Source: WHSW01 sp963759295 (lineage in GTDB: Bacteria > Actinomycetota > Thermoleophilia > Solirubrobacterales > 70-9). From it: DNA of 64,000 bases. A program made the position numbers and the translations under genes. The notes beneath the pieces were generated by a model. The model did no database searches. It saw nothing but the letters and a program-made list of their open reading frames with translations, and was not told where the DNA came from. Positions 52,626 through 62,251 of the stretch are shown here, piece by piece. The stretch covers positions 170,444 to 234,443 of the forward strand of contig CAVWYT010000008.1 in the NCBI GenBank assembly GCA_963759295.1. Direction: 5' to 3'. Position 1 is the first letter of the stretch. Each line of letters begins with the position of its first letter.

Positions 52626-53336
52626 TCAGCCTGAAGGGTCGCTGGGATTCGTCGGCGCGTCGGGACTCGGCGCGTCCGAGGTCCCGCTGGACGTGGTCAG
52701 GCTGGACCCGGCGCCCGAGGCCGTCAGGTCCGATCCATCGGCGGATGCGGTCGAGCTGGGTTGGTCGGGCGAGGTGGTGGCCGGCTCGCCACTGTCCTGC
52801 TGAGTCGCCGACGGCGGACTCACGGGTGCCGTCGGGACCGTGGTGTCGGACGGCTGATTCTCGGTGGAGGTGTTCGTTGTCTCGCCGCTCGATCCCGCCG
52901 GTCCACTCTGAACGGGTCCGCTCTCCTGGGGCGCTGCGACGGTCGAGGGTGAATCGGTGGCGGATCCGCCTGCACTCGACTGACCGGTTGGCCCCGTGGC
53001 GGTGCTCGCGTGTGACGACTCCGGCCTCGTCGGCTTCCGCGACGGGGACGACTTCGGAGCGGCCTTCGGCGACGGCGCGAACCCGGGTCGGCGGTCACCC
53101 GACAGCTGCGGAGGGGCCGCGTGAACCGCGTCCGCCTCGTCTCCGCCTGGCAGGGACAGCAGCGGCAGCGGTCCGAATCCGATCAGCCCGGCCGCGAGCG
53201 CGGCCAACCATCCGGCGACCAGCAGGCCGACGGTCGTCGCCGCCAGCCGTACGGCACGTGAGCGCAGGCGTCCCTCGGCGACGAAGACGGGTAGCTGGTC
53301 GCTCGAGGTGGTCGTCCGCAGGATTGGTGGTGGCAT
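52626..53336 (-). CDS. Membrane-anchored Ser/Thr/Pro-rich protein
   Basis: The 236-residue protein has one membrane segment (about residues 28-58, AVRLAATTVGLLVAGWLAAL) and then a long extracytoplasmic region almost entirely of serine, threonine, proline, alanine, glycine and aspartate, probably disordered and possibly glycosylated. It lies 29 bases upstream of the deacetylase-transferase gene on the same strand, which suggests a joint role at the cell envelope. No domain is recognisable. Confidence 0.65.
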   Translation of the reverse strand: MPPPILRTTTSSDQLPVFVAEGRLRSRAVRLAATTVGLLVAGWLAALAAGLIGFGPLPLLSLPGGDEADAVHAAPPQLSGDRRPGFAPSPKAAPKSSPSRKPTRPESSHASTATGPTGQSSAGGSATDSPSTVAAPQESGPVQSGPAGSSGETTNTSTENQPSDTTVPTAPVSPPSATQQDSGEPATTSPDQPSSTASADGSDLTASGAGSSLTTSSGTSDAPSPDAPTNPSDPSG

Positions 53337-53448
53337 GGTGACCTACTGATGACGAATCCAAACCATGGTCGCAGGCGACCGCACTGCTGGCAACCACGTC
53401 GCGCTCGGTGGCGATTGCCGTGCAGGGTGACCACACGTAGCCAATGGT

Positions 53449-53476
53449 TTGACTCGATCGAGAGCCGCGCTAGGGT
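53449..53476 (+). promoter_or_regulatory. Predicted promoter of the surface-repeat protein gene
   Basis: TTGACT (53449-53454) and TAGGGT (53471-53476) are 16 bases apart, a good -35 and a partial -10. The ATG follows 28 bases later behind GGAGG (53494-53499). The rest of the divergent gap 53337-53504 shows nothing else I can support. Confidence 0.5.
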
Positions 53477-53504
53477 CGCGGAAATTTCAACCACGGAGGT
53501 TCAG

Positions 53505-54098
53505 ATGCGACGGGTATTTGGCAGGGGGCGGCCGGCGGCGCTGCCGATCTCGGTGATCGCGCTGGTGATGGCGCTTGGCGGCATCGGCTACGCCGCCACG
53601 AAGATCGGAACCCGGGACATCAAGCGTGGCGCCGTGACGGCAAAGAAGCTTCACTCGAACGCCGTCGGCACCAAGAAGATCCAGGACGACGCGGTCAACG
53701 GGGCGAAGGTCGACGAGTCGACGCTCGGTGAGGTCCCCTCCGCGAGCAGGGCAAGCCGGCTGACCCCGCCCGAGCCATACCACGAGATCGGGACCCCGGG
53801 CGAGCCGGAATTTCAGAACGAGGCCGAAAACTTCGGGGACACATTCAGCACCGCCGCGTTCTTCATCGACCATGAGGGTGTGGTCCACCTCAAGGGCACG
53901 GTGAAGTCGACCACCTTCAACGTGATCTTCACCCTGCCCGAGGGCTATCGGCCGAGTCAGCAGCTGTTCATCGCGACCCAGGCCACCTCGGTGTCGTCCG
54001 CCGTCTATATCTACCCGAACGGTGACGTCGAGGTGCGCGGTGGACCCGGAGCGACCAACAACTACGCACTGGACTCGATCACATTCCGCGCCGGCTAG
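53505..54098 (+). CDS. Surface protein with N-terminal repeat region, Thermoleophilia type
   Basis: The 197-residue protein has a signal segment (LPISVIALVMALGGIGYAAT) and then a repeat-like stretch TRDIKRGAVTAKKLHSNAVG and TKKIQDDAVNGAKVDESTLG, where 'nAV..kki.d.aV' units recur about every 10-12 residues. I know this N-terminal architecture from exported proteins of Solirubrobacter and relatives, often in many paralogues. The C-terminal half (FFIDHEGVVHLKGTVKSTTF, IFTLPEGYRPSQQLFIATQA, VYIYPNGDVEVRGG) is a beta-rich domain resembling phage-tail or receptor-binding modules. Function unknown. Confidence 0.75.
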   Translation: MRRVFGRGRPAALPISVIALVMALGGIGYAATKIGTRDIKRGAVTAKKLHSNAVGTKKIQDDAVNGAKVDESTLGEVPSASRASRLTPPEPYHEIGTPGEPEFQNEAENFGDTFSTAAFFIDHEGVVHLKGTVKSTTFNVIFTLPEGYRPSQQLFIATQATSVSSAVYIYPNGDVEVRGGPGATNNYALDSITFRAG

Positions 54099-54108
54099 CG
54101 GCTTCGGG

Positions 54109-56369
54109 TTACGCCGCGACCGGCTCGCGATCGGCCGCGGTGACCTCGACCGGGATCCCGTTCAGCACCGCGTTGCCCGAGGGGACGTCGACCTCGACCG
54201 GCGACAGCAGGTTCGAGTTGACGCCCGCGTGCGCGGCGGCGACCCCGAGCCGGACGCCCGGCGCGTCGTGGCCCCAGCCGTGCGGGATCGAGACCACGCC
54301 GGGCATGATGTCCGCGGTCAGCTCGACCGGGACGACGAGCTCGCCCGAGCTCGAGCTGACCCGGGCGCGGGCGCCGTCGGCGAGGCCGAGGCGCTCGGCG
54401 TCGTCGGGATGGAGGTGCAGCGTGCAGCGATCCTTGCCCTTGACGAGCGCGGGCAGGTTGTGCATCCACGAGTTGTTGGAGCGCAGCTGGCGGCGCCCGA
54501 TCAAGACGATCCCGTCCCCGGCGCCCGTCGTCAGCTCGGCCTCGAGCCGCGGGACGTCGGCGACGATCTCCGGCGGCGCCAGCTCGATCATCCCCGAGGG
54601 GGTGCGCAGGACGTCGGCAAGCCGTGGGCGCATCGCGCCGAGGTCGATCCCGTGCGGGCTCGCCTCGAGCTTCGCCAGCGTCAGGCCGTCGGGATCCTCG
54701 CCGAAGCGGTCGCCGAACGGCCCCGCGCGTAGCATCAGGTCGAGCAGGCGCTCCGGGCCGCGGCGGTCGCCGAGCGCCGCGGCGATCTCCTCCTGCGAGC
54801 GGCCCTCGATCCGCGACCCCGGGAGCGCCAGCTCGCGCCCGATCAGGGTCGCGGCGACGAGCTCGTCCCAGGCCTCGATGTCGGCGTCCGGGCCCTGCCC
54901 GGCGGCGATCGCCGCCAGCCGCAGCAGGATCTCCCATTCCTGAAGCCCGTCGCCCGGAGGGCTGATCGCCGGGGCCGTGTAGTTGGCGACGCTGCGCACC
55001 GCGAGCTGGTAGAGCGCGGTGTCGTAGTGGGCCTTGGCGAGCGGCTCGGGGGCGGGCAGGATGACGTCCGCGTGGCGGGTGGTCTCGTTGACGTAGATGT
55101 CGACCGAGACCATGAAGTCGAGCTCCGAGACCGCGCTCGCGAGCGCGGTCGAGTCGGGCGTCGAGACGAGCGGGTTGCCCGCGATCGTGACCAGCGCCCG
55201 CACGCGTCCCTCGCCGGGGGTTGCGATCTCCTCCGCCAGGCAGGCGACCGGCAGCTCTCCGAAGACCTCCGGCCGGCCGCTGACCCGGCTCGCCCAGCGG
55301 CCGATACGGACGCCCTTCCCGACCCCGCCGGTGCCCGACGAGTTGCGCTGCCCGACGGCCGCCAGCGGCCACATCGCGCCGCCCTCGCGGTCGAGGTTCC
55401 CGGTCAGGTAGTTGAGCACGTCGACGAGCCAGCTCGCCAGGGTCCCGAAGCGCTGGGTGGTGGTCCCGATCCGGGCGTAGACCGCGGCCCGCTCGGCGGC
55501 CGCGAGCTCGCGCGCGATCCGGCGGATCTCGCTCGCCTCGATCCCGCAGACGCCCGCGACGGCCTCCGGCGTGAACGGCCGCGCCAGGATCTCGATCCGG
55601 TCGGCGCCGTTGGCGAGCTCGGTCAGCGGGCCCGGGTCGGCGAGACCCTCGTCGAGGAGGACGTTGGCGATCGCGAACAGCAGATGCGCGTCGGTGCCGG
55701 GGCGGATGAAGTGGTGCTCGGTCGCCTCGCGGGCGGTCCGGCTGCGGCGCGGATCGATGACGACGACCCTCCCGCCGCGCTCGCGCAGCGCCCGGATCCG
55801 CCCCCGCATGTCGGGCGCGGTCAGCAGCGACCCGTTGGAGACCAGCGGGTTGGCGCCGAGGATCAGCAGGTGGTCGGTCCGATCGACGTCGGGGACGGGG
55901 ACGCTGAGCCCGGCGCCGAACATCAGGCCCGCCGAGACCTGCTTCGGCATCTGATCGACGGTGCTCGCCGAGTAGACGTTCTTCGAGCCGAGCGCCTTCA
56001 GAGAACGGCGTCCCGTAGAGGGTCGTGCCGAGACTGTGCGCGGAGGGGTTGCCCAAATAGACCGCGACCGCGTCGCGCCCGCCCTCGGCGAGGGCCCTGG
56101 AGAGGCCCGCGTCGATCGGCCGCGAACGCCTGCTCCCAGCTCGCCTCGACCAGCTCGCCGTCGCGCCGCACGAGCGGCGCCGTGAGCCGGTCGGGATCCT
56201 CGTGCAGCTGCTTCAAGCCCTGCGACTTCGGGCACAGAAAGCCGTGGCTGAAGACGTCGTCGGGGTCGCCGCGGACGGAAACCACCCGCTCGCCGCGCAT
56301 CGTCACCTCGAGGCCGCAGGTCGCCTCGCAAAACGGACAGGTGCGGTAGTGGACGGTCTCGGAGGCCAC
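54109..56369 (-). CDS. Molybdopterin oxidoreductase with [4Fe-4S] domain, DMSO reductase family (two apparent frameshifts)
   Basis: From the GTG at 56369 the N-terminus carries the iron-sulfur domain YRTCPFCEATCGLEV and the fourth cysteine in SHGFLCPKSQ. The frame shifts near 56119 (after EQAFA) into AIDAGLSRALAEGGRDAVAV and YLGNPSAHSLGTTLYGTPF, then again near 56001 into LKALGSKNVYSASTVDQMPK. The remainder is uninterrupted and includes LGANPLVSNGSL, ARIGTTTQRFGTLASWLVDV, VNETTRHADVILPAPEPL and the C-terminal molydopterin-binding domain. About 750 residues in all. The serine in YSASTVDQ is a candidate molybdenum ligand. No electron-transfer subunit or cofactor gene is nearby, so it is an orphan subunit. 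Confidence 0.82.
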
Positions 56370-56429
56370 CGGAACGACGGAGCCTACACCCGCCTCGTCG
56401 GGTCGCCGTGGCACCGCGCAGGCAACGGT

Positions 56430-57359
56430 CTAGCTGCCCGCCGCCGCCTCGAGCGCCGCCCCGTAGAGGATGTCGTGCTCGGAGACCTCGAGCTCGCTGA
56501 GCCCGAAGGCGCGCATGACCTGGATCAGGATCACCACTCCGGCGACGATCGTCGGCGCCCGGCCGGCGTGCAGCCCCGGGACCCGGAGCCGCTCGGTCAG
56601 CGGCATCGAGGCGAGCTGCGAGCACATCCGCTGGATCGAGGACAGCGAGAGCGTGTAGCCGTGGACGAGGCTCGGGTCGTAGGGGTCGAGCCGCTGTTCG
56701 ATCGCGGCGAGCGAGGTCGGCGTTCCGGCGACCGCGATCCCGGTGTTGGCCCGGGCGATCGCGGCGCCCTCGAGCGCCTCGTCGATCAGCGCCTGCACGT
56801 CCGCCGCGAGCTTCTCGAGCTCGCCGGCGTCGGGCGGGTCGTGGGTGATGTAGCGCTCGGTGTGACGGACGGTGCCGGCCTGAAGCGAGGCGTGGAAGCC
56901 GACCTCGGGCCCGTCGCCGACCACCAGCTCGGTCGAGCCGCCGCCGATGTCGACGACCAGCGTCTTCGCCGCCGGCGGCCGCTCCGCGCAGGCGCCGAGG
57001 TAGGTGAGCCGGGCCTCCTCGTCGCCATCGAGGATGCCCGCGTCGAGGGCAAAGCGCTCGCGCAGCTCGGCGAGGAAGACCGCCGAGTTGTCGGCGTCGC
57101 GGACGGCGCTGGTCGCGATCGCGCTCACCCGCTCGGCGCCGAGCTCCTCGTAGATCCCGATGTAGGTGGCGACGACCGCGCAGACGTCCTCGATCGCCTC
57201 CGCCGAGAGCTGGCCGGAGGTGTCGACGCCCCGGCCGAGCCTGGTCACGGTCGAGCGTCGCTCGAGCTCGCGCACGTGTCCGTCGACGACGTCGGCGACC
57301 AGCAGCCGCGTCGAGTTGGTCCCCATGTCGACGACGGCCACTCGCACCGCGCGCCGCAT
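56430..57359 (-). CDS. Ppx/GppA family phosphatase
   Basis: The ATG at 57359 (MRRAVRVAVVDMGTNSTRLL) gives 309 residues with the acetate-kinase/actin-like fold: phosphate-1 motif VVDMGTNSTRLLVA, SAVRDADNSAVFL, the phosphate-2 motif VVDIGGGSTELVVG and AVAGTPTSLAAIEQ. No C-terminal HD-like extension is present, so this is the short form. It would hydrolyse polyphosphate or the 5'-phosphate of pppGpp; which of the two cannot be decided here. A six-codon upstream ATG at 57377 is less likely. Confidence 0.9.
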   Translation of the reverse strand: MRRAVRVAVVDMGTNSTRLLVADVVDGHVRELERRSTVTRLGRGVDTSGQLSAEAIEDVCAVVATYIGIYEELGAERVSAIATSAVRDADNSAVFLAELRERFALDAGILDGDEEARLTYLGACAERPPAAKTLVVDIGGGSTELVVGDGPEVGFHASLQAGTVRHTERYITHDPPDAGELEKLAADVQALIDEALEGAAIARANTGIAVAGTPTSLAAIEQRLDPYDPSLVHGYTLSLSSIQRMCSQLASMPLTERLRVPGLHAGRAPTIVAGVVILIQVMRAFGLSELEVSEHDILYGAALEAAAGS

Positions 57360-57412
57360 CCTACGGACGCCGCACACCGGCCGGACGACCGCGAGCCGGC
57401 GTCGTCAGCGGC

Positions 57413-58237
57413 TCACCGGCTCCGCTCGCGCGCGAGCTCGACCGCGTCGTGTGCGCAGAACAGCCGCACCTCGTCGCCGTGTTCGCGTGCGAGCTCGCGA
57501 AGCCGCTCCAGGTTTCGCTTCCGGGCCGTGTTGTCGGCCGCCGTCAGGGTTTCGAAATGGCGCAGGACCGGCGGGCAGCTCGGCGGCATCGCGACCTCGC
57601 CGTGGTGGTAGTAGGCGTCGCCGCAGTGCAGGATCCAACCCTCGCCGTCGCTGACGGCGACCGCGGTGTGGCCGCGCGAATGCCCGGGGAGCGGGATCAG
57701 CAACACCTCGGGATCGACCCCGGGGAGCAGGCGGATGCTCTCGAAGCCGAACCACGAGTCGCCATCGGCCTCGTGCACGACCCAGCGCGGGCCATGGTCG
57801 AGCTGACAGGACGCGTAACGGGCGCGCTCGCGCAGCGACGGCTTCAACGCGGCGGCTCGCTCGGCCTCGAGGACGTGCACGTCGGCGGCCGGGAAGTCGG
57901 GCAGGCCGCCGGCGTGATCGAGGTCGAGGTGGGTGAGCGCGATCTGGCGGACGTCGGCGGGGTCGTGGCCGAGGCCGCGGAGCTGCTCGATCGCGGTCTC
58001 GGCCGGGTCGGCGGCGACGCCGAAGGCGGCGGTGAACGGAATCCCGAGCCGGCGGCGGGGATGGCGGACGTCCTCGAGTCCGAGCCCGGTGTCGATCAGG
58101 ACGAGCGAGTCCGTGGTCTCGATCAGCAGGCAGTGGCAGACGATCTCGGCCTTGCCGAATCCACTCTCGCCGGTGATCAGCCGGGCGCCGTACGGGCACA
58201 TCGTCCCGCAGTTGAGGTGGTGGATCCTCGCGCTCAC
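57413..58237 (-). CDS. N-acyl homoserine lactonase-like metallo-beta-lactamase
   Basis: The 274-residue protein has the MBL zinc motif LTHLDLDHAGGLPDF (HxDxDH), a further histidine in PLPGHSRGHTAVAV, aspartate in LHCGDAYYH and the final histidine in FCAHDAVEL. CHCLLIETTDSLVLIDTG is the usual start. It follows the AttM/AiiA-type lactonases that open acyl-homoserine lactones, although many relatives act on other lactones. Start is the ATG at 58237. Confidence 0.85.
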   Translation of the reverse strand: MSARIHHLNCGTMCPYGARLITGESGFGKAEIVCHCLLIETTDSLVLIDTGLGLEDVRHPRRRLGIPFTAAFGVAADPAETAIEQLRGLGHDPADVRQIALTHLDLDHAGGLPDFPAADVHVLEAERAAALKPSLRERARYASCQLDHGPRWVVHEADGDSWFGFESIRLLPGVDPEVLLIPLPGHSRGHTAVAVSDGEGWILHCGDAYYHHGEVAMPPSCPPVLRHFETLTAADNTARKRNLERLRELAREHGDEVRLFCAHDAVELARERSR

Positions 58238-58271
58238 GCCGCGGACCCTCTCATACGCGCGCGGGCCGCCG

Positions 58272-59270
58272 TCAGCCGTCGTCCTGGCGGAACGCCCAGC
58301 GGATCTCGTCGATCTCGAGCCCGGAGGCGAGGCAGGCGAGCAGCTTCATCCGCGCCGCCTGCGGGGAGAGGAAGCCGGCGGGGATGATCCCCGTCTCGCG
58401 CAGGTCGCGCTCCGAGCCGCGGTAGCCGTAGGTCGCGTTGAGGATCACCCCGCGCTCCGGGCGGCAGTAGGCGACCACGGGAATCCGCTCGGCGGCGTCG
58501 CCCCAGAGCTCGAGCAGGCCCGGGGCCAGATGGCCGGCGCCCAGCGTGCCGATCACCACCCCCTCGGGATCGGTGTCGAGCGCCGCGCGCGCCAGCGTGC
58601 CATCGTCGCCGGCGCCGGTCGGGATCACGAAGACCCTGCCGTTCAGGTGCGGCGGGTCGAGCGGCGGGTTGCGCGGGATCCGCGACCAGATCGTCGGGTG
58701 GCCCTCGGTGACGCGGCCCAGGGGCCCGGTCTGCGGCGAGGAGAAGGCGACCAGCGAGGTGGTGTCGGTCTTTCGCACCCCGCGCGCGTGATGGATCTCG
58801 CCCCCGAAGCAGACCAGGACGCCCATCCCCGCCGCCGCCTCGCCGGCGGCGACGCTGACCGCGTCGACGGCGTTCGCCGGGCCGTCGGCCCCCGGCGCCG
58901 AGGCGGGGCGGATCGCCCCGGTGAATACGATCGGCGCCTCGGCGTCGTGGATCACGTCGCAGAGCATCGCCGTCTCCTCGAGGGTGTCGGTGCCGTGAGT
59001 GACGACCACCCCGATGCCGCGCCGCGCGGCGTCTCGCGCCTGGCGGCAGATCTCGAGCTGGTCGGCGAGCGTCAGGTGGGCGCTCGGCAGGTTGGAGATC
59101 GTGTGAGCCTCGAGCCCGTCGTGGTCGGCGAGGCTCGGAATGCTGTCGAGCAGCTCCCGCGCGTCCAGGTCCGGCATCGCGCCGGCCTCGCCGGTCATCG
59201 CGATCGTTCCGCCGGCGGCGAGGATCCGGACCCTACGCGCCCGCCGCGGCGCACCATCTCTAACGGGCAC
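58272..59270 (-). CDS. L-asparaginase
   Basis: The 332-residue protein has the first catalytic threonine in LAAGGTIAMTG (T22) and the second triad THGTDTLEE (T94, D95), plus GAIRPASAPGADGPANAVDA with the usual ADGP motif. It lacks a signal peptide, so it is cytoplasmic (type I location, type II-like sequence). It turns asparagine into aspartate and ammonia. The GTG at 59270 is the most upstream in-frame start; the arginine-rich first 12 residues may not be used. Confidence 0.88.
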   Translation of the reverse strand: MPVRDGAPRRARRVRILAAGGTIAMTGEAGAMPDLDARELLDSIPSLADHDGLEAHTISNLPSAHLTLADQLEICRQARDAARRGIGVVVTHGTDTLEETAMLCDVIHDAEAPIVFTGAIRPASAPGADGPANAVDAVSVAAGEAAAGMGVLVCFGGEIHHARGVRKTDTTSLVAFSSPQTGPLGRVTEGHPTIWSRIPRNPPLDPPHLNGRVFVIPTGAGDDGTLARAALDTDPEGVVIGTLGAGHLAPGLLELWGDAAERIPVVAYCRPERGVILNATYGYRGSERDLRETGIIPAGFLSPQAARMKLLACLASGLEIDEIRWAFRQDDG

Positions 59271-59348
59271 GCGGCGACGATAGCGAGCCTCGGACGCCGG
59301 ACCAGCGCTTACGCGCCTCGAAATCGCCCGCTAAACTCGCATGCACGC

Positions 59349-59422
59349 CGCGGGGTGGAGCAGTCAGGTAGCTCGCCGGGCTCATAACCCGGAGGTCGTG
59401 GGTTCAAATCCCACCCCCGCTA
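59349..59422 (+). tRNA. Initiator tRNA-fMet (CAT)
   Basis: A complete cloverleaf: acceptor CGCGGGG with CCCCGCT, anticodon stem CCGGG/CCCGG around CTCATAA, T-arm GTGGG-TTCAAAT-CCCAC and discriminator A. The three G-C pairs below the anticodon loop and the C1-U72 mismatch at the top of the acceptor identify the initiator. No CCA is encoded. It is followed at once by a terminator. Confidence 0.96.
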
Positions 59423-59426
59423 CTCA

Positions 59427-59458
59427 GAAAACCCCCGCTATCACGGGGGTTTTCTTTT
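59427..59458 (+). terminator. Rho-independent terminator of the tRNA
   Basis: GAAAACCCCCG (59427-59437) pairs with CGGGGGTTTTC (59444-59454) around CTATCA and is followed by TTTT. Confidence 0.9.
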
Positions 59459-59613
59459 GCCGGTGGGTCGGCCGAAAGGATCCGAAGGCGTATCGCCAGG
59501 GGGGTACCAAGTGGCTTAATGCAAAGGCTTTCACTCCGGTGCCCGGAGGGTGGCAGTAGCTTCGAGGACGGACAATAAATGTCCGAAATATCATGGGGTT
59601 AAGTGGGGAGGGG
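59459..59613. other. Low-GC intergenic stretch at the left end of the integrated element
   Basis: This 155-base stretch has lower GC than the chromosome on its left, no convincing open frame and no repeat I could match to the other end. The open frames reported across it are short or shadows. It separates the tRNA terminator from the extended frame of the HTH gene (59614-60066). Confidence 0.5.
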
Positions 59614-59757
59614 TTATGGAGCATCATCCTGACCGGTTGCCGGACGCGTGGAGGACTTAGCCGCTCTCTCGGCATTGCCGGCGCCGTCAGCCAAGTCATC
59701 AATGACTTGCTCCATCTCTCGCGCAAGCGCTCCTCGGAGAATTTTTGCCTTCGGAGT

Positions 59758-60066
59758 TCAACTGTCACGACCTCCCGGACAACTTGAGCTGCTATGGCCC
59801 GCGATCTCGGTAACGACACAGAAGTGGTCTTCGAGGTCAGCCAGGATCTCCCGAGCGCGCCTCCAGCGCTCGTGCGGCGCCAACGGTTCGTCCCCAGGTT
59901 GAGGGGTTGGACTTGGCTTCCCCGGCGTGCCCGCGGCATCGTTGAGGATCCGCCGGACGTGCCGCTCGGTCAGGCTGACTGCTCTCGAGATTCGTGGCGC
60001 TGACCAGCCGACCGCATGCAGCCGGGCGATCATGACGTTCCGCTGCTGGCGCTCGGCCGTATTCAT
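59758..60066 (-). CDS. Helix-turn-helix DNA-binding protein of the element
   Basis: The ATG at 60066 (MNTAERQQRNVMIARLHAVG) starts 102 residues. WSAPRISRAVSLTERHVRRI is a clear helix-turn-helix of the resolvase/HTH-like kind. A basic, acidic tail RWRRAREILADLEDHF follows. The same frame continues open for 47 more codons after the TGA (to 59614), reading LAREMEQVIDDLADGAGNAE, which looks coding. Either the TGA is a recent nonsense mutation or a sequencing error, or a separate small gene follows. The role is probably control of the mobile element. Sequence composition differs from the flanking chromosome. Confidence 0.6.
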   Translation of the reverse strand: MNTAERQQRNVMIARLHAVGWSAPRISRAVSLTERHVRRILNDAAGTPGKPSPTPQPGDEPLAPHERWRRAREILADLEDHFCVVTEIAGHSSSSCPGGRDS

Positions 60067-60229
60067 ATAGGTATCTTCGCGCGGATTGCGGGACCAAACC
60101 GCGACTACGCGAACCTTCGGGATGGGGGCCCTCGGCTCGTAAGGTGCGGCGACTCGTGAGCCCATCGTCTGGAGGCGCCCATCCCCGCGCTTCGAGTGAC
60201 CGCCGCTATGAGCGAGATACTGATCTAGC

Positions 60230-60532
60230 TTGGCAGTCATTCGAACGGAGAAAGCCCTGCCCGATGCACTTCCGGAGCCTCTGCGGGACAGGCGGGTCAC
60301 GCTGCGCCAGCTGGCTCGTGACGTTGGCATCGATCACGCGCACCTGTCGCGCGTCATCGGCCGCGCGGGGTCAAAGCGAGCGAGCGGGGACCTGGCACGC
60401 CGTGTCGCGGTGAGCCTCGAGTTGCCGGCTGATTACTTCCCCGAATACCGGGCGCAATTCCTAATCGAGCGGATCCAGTCCGATGCTGCGCTGCGTGATG
60501 AGCTTTACGACCACGTCGTGGGGCCAGACTGA
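60230..60532 (+). CDS. XRE/Cro-like regulator of the element
   Basis: A TTG at 60230 starts 100 residues. RRVTLRQLARDVGIDHAHLS followed by RVIGRAGSKRASGDLARRVA is a lambda-repressor-like helix-turn-helix, and the C-terminal LELPADYFPEYRAQFL is the dimerisation-like end seen in phage regulators. It is divergent from the HTH gene at 59758, an arrangement typical for a phage or ICE switch. The start codon is uncertain. Confidence 0.65.
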   Translation: MAVIRTEKALPDALPEPLRDRRVTLRQLARDVGIDHAHLSRVIGRAGSKRASGDLARRVAVSLELPADYFPEYRAQFLIERIQSDAALRDELYDHVVGPD

Positions 60533-60585
60533 TGGTCTGACCACCGTCTTCGGCGGCAGCCAGCCTACGCTATACTGGTGATCTC

Positions 60586-60811
60586 ATGGTCACCACACGC
60601 GATGAGCGACTGTTGACGGCCCATGACGCCGCCGAGTTACTGGATGTGCCGTCGACATGGCTGTTCGCCGAGGCTCGGCAGGGCGGATCCCTCACGTGCG
60701 CCTAGGGCGCTACGTGCGTTTCGCTCGATCCGCTCCTGACTGGCTGGGCGCTCGAGGGGGCCGGCGTATCGCGCCAACCTGCGGGTGGATGACCCGGAGG
60801 TTCATGCCTGA
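60586..60811 (+). CDS. Excisionase-like DNA-binding protein (frameshifted)
   Basis: The ATG at 60586 lies ten bases after TATACT (60571-60576), a good -10. MVTTRDERLLTAHDAAELLD then VPSTWLFAEARQG is the winged-helix start of AlpA/excisionase-family proteins. Near 60686 the frame shifts by one base into RIPHVRLGRYVRFARSA, the usual second half of the same domain, then probably again near 60760 before a TGA at 60809. Without the second shift the frame would end at 60878. It would help excise the element together with the integrase. Low length (about 75 residues) is normal for excisionases. Confidence 0.6.
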
Positions 60812-60944
60812 GCAGGGAAAACGTTGCCGTGGTACCCGCCGAGGTACCTGCAGCGGGCGGCCTGGGCAGGTAGAATAGGTGCTCCAATAAATGCCCCGGC
60901 GGCGCCTAGACGCCCCGGGGCCGGCATAGGAGGTACTAGCTCCC

Positions 60945-62130
60945 ATGCAGGCAGAGCGTAATGCTCGTCGCCCTCGCGGCACCGGCTCGCTGTTCATCCG
61001 CACCGACCGCGCCGGGCGGCGCACCTGGTACGGCAAGGTCCGCGTCGGCGAGCGGCAGGTCAAGCGGCGGCTCGGACCGCGTGCGCGAGCCGGGATCGGC
61101 GGCCGGGCTGACGAGGCGCCAGGCCGAGGCCGAGCTTCGCCGGCTGATCGACGAGGAGTTCGAGGCCGGCGAGGTCGAGCGACGGCTCGATCTCGCCTTC
61201 GCGGCCGAGCGCTACCTCGACCACGTCGAGCAGGTCCGGCGGCGCAAGCGCGACGACGGTCGACGACTACCGCTCGATCGCCCGCGTCCACCTGGTCCCG
61301 TTCTTCGCCGGCCGCTCGCTCGAGGCGGATCGACGTGATGCTGGTCGAGGCCTACATCGGCGGCGAAGCTGCGCGAGGGGCTGGCGCCGAAGACGGTGCG
61401 CAATCACCTGGTCCTGCTCCACGGGATCTTTCGCCACGCGCAGCAAGTCGGCTGGTGCGCGGCAAACCCGGTGGCGGCGGCCGACCGCCCGCCGGCGACG
61501 GCGCCGACCCCGACATCCGGTTCCTCGAGCGCGAGGAGCTCGAGGCGCTGATCGCGGCGGTGCCCGACGACGAGCTGGGGCGGATGGAGCGGGTGCTCTA
61601 CCTCACCGCGGCGATGACGGGGCTGCGCCAGGGCGAGCTGGTCGCGCTTCGCTGGCGCGACGTCGACTGGACCGCCGGGGTGGTCCGGGTGCGCCGCAGC
61701 TACACGCGCGGCGAGTTCGGCACGCCGAAGAGCCGGCGCTCGGTCCGCGCGGTTCCGCTGGCCGACCGGCTCGCCGGCGAGCTCGAGCGCCACTATCGCG
61801 CGCTCGCCGTTCCCGGCCGACGACGACCTCGTCTTCGCCCACCCGGAGACCGGGCGGTCCCTACGACGCCTCGAGGCTGCGGAAGCGCTTCGAGAGCGCG
61901 CTGGCAGCGCGCGGGCGTGCGGCGCGGTCCGCTTCCACGACCTGCGCCACACCTTCGGCACCCAGATGGCGGCCGCCGGCGCGCCGCTGCGCGCGATCCA
62001 GGAGTGGATGGGCCACCGCGACTACAGGACCACCAGCATCTACGCCGACTACGCGCCCGATCCATCCAACGGCCGGCGATGGGCAGCAGCTGCGTTCGGT
62101 ACCGAATCCGCCGTCGCCGACCGACAATGA
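60945..62130 (+). CDS. Tyrosine recombinase (integrase) with several frameshifts
   Basis: The ATG at 60945 (MQAERNARRPRGTGSLFIRT) opens an arm-binding domain (RRTWYGKVRVGERQVKRRLG). The frame then changes several times between about 61080 and 61900, each piece being continuous with the integrase fold: LTRRQAEAELRRLIDEEFEA, HLVPFFAGRSLE, LAPKTVRNHLVLLHGIFRHA, TAAMTGLRQGELVALRWRDV (active-site R), then HDLRHTFGTQMAAAGAPLRA (HxxR) and EWMGHRDYRTTSIYADYAP (the nucleophile Y). It ends at 62128. At least five shifts in 1.2 kb exceed anything upstream and are probably low-quality sequence, but genuine decay cannot be excluded. Confidence 0.75.
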
Positions 62131-62251
62131 TGCATCAGTCCCGTAAGGGTGTCCGCGCGGAGAAGGAAGAACCATCGCGCACGATCGAGCGATCAAGCCG
62201 TTTCTTGTCATGGGCGGATCTGAACACGCGGCCATCGCCGGGGCCGGCGGG

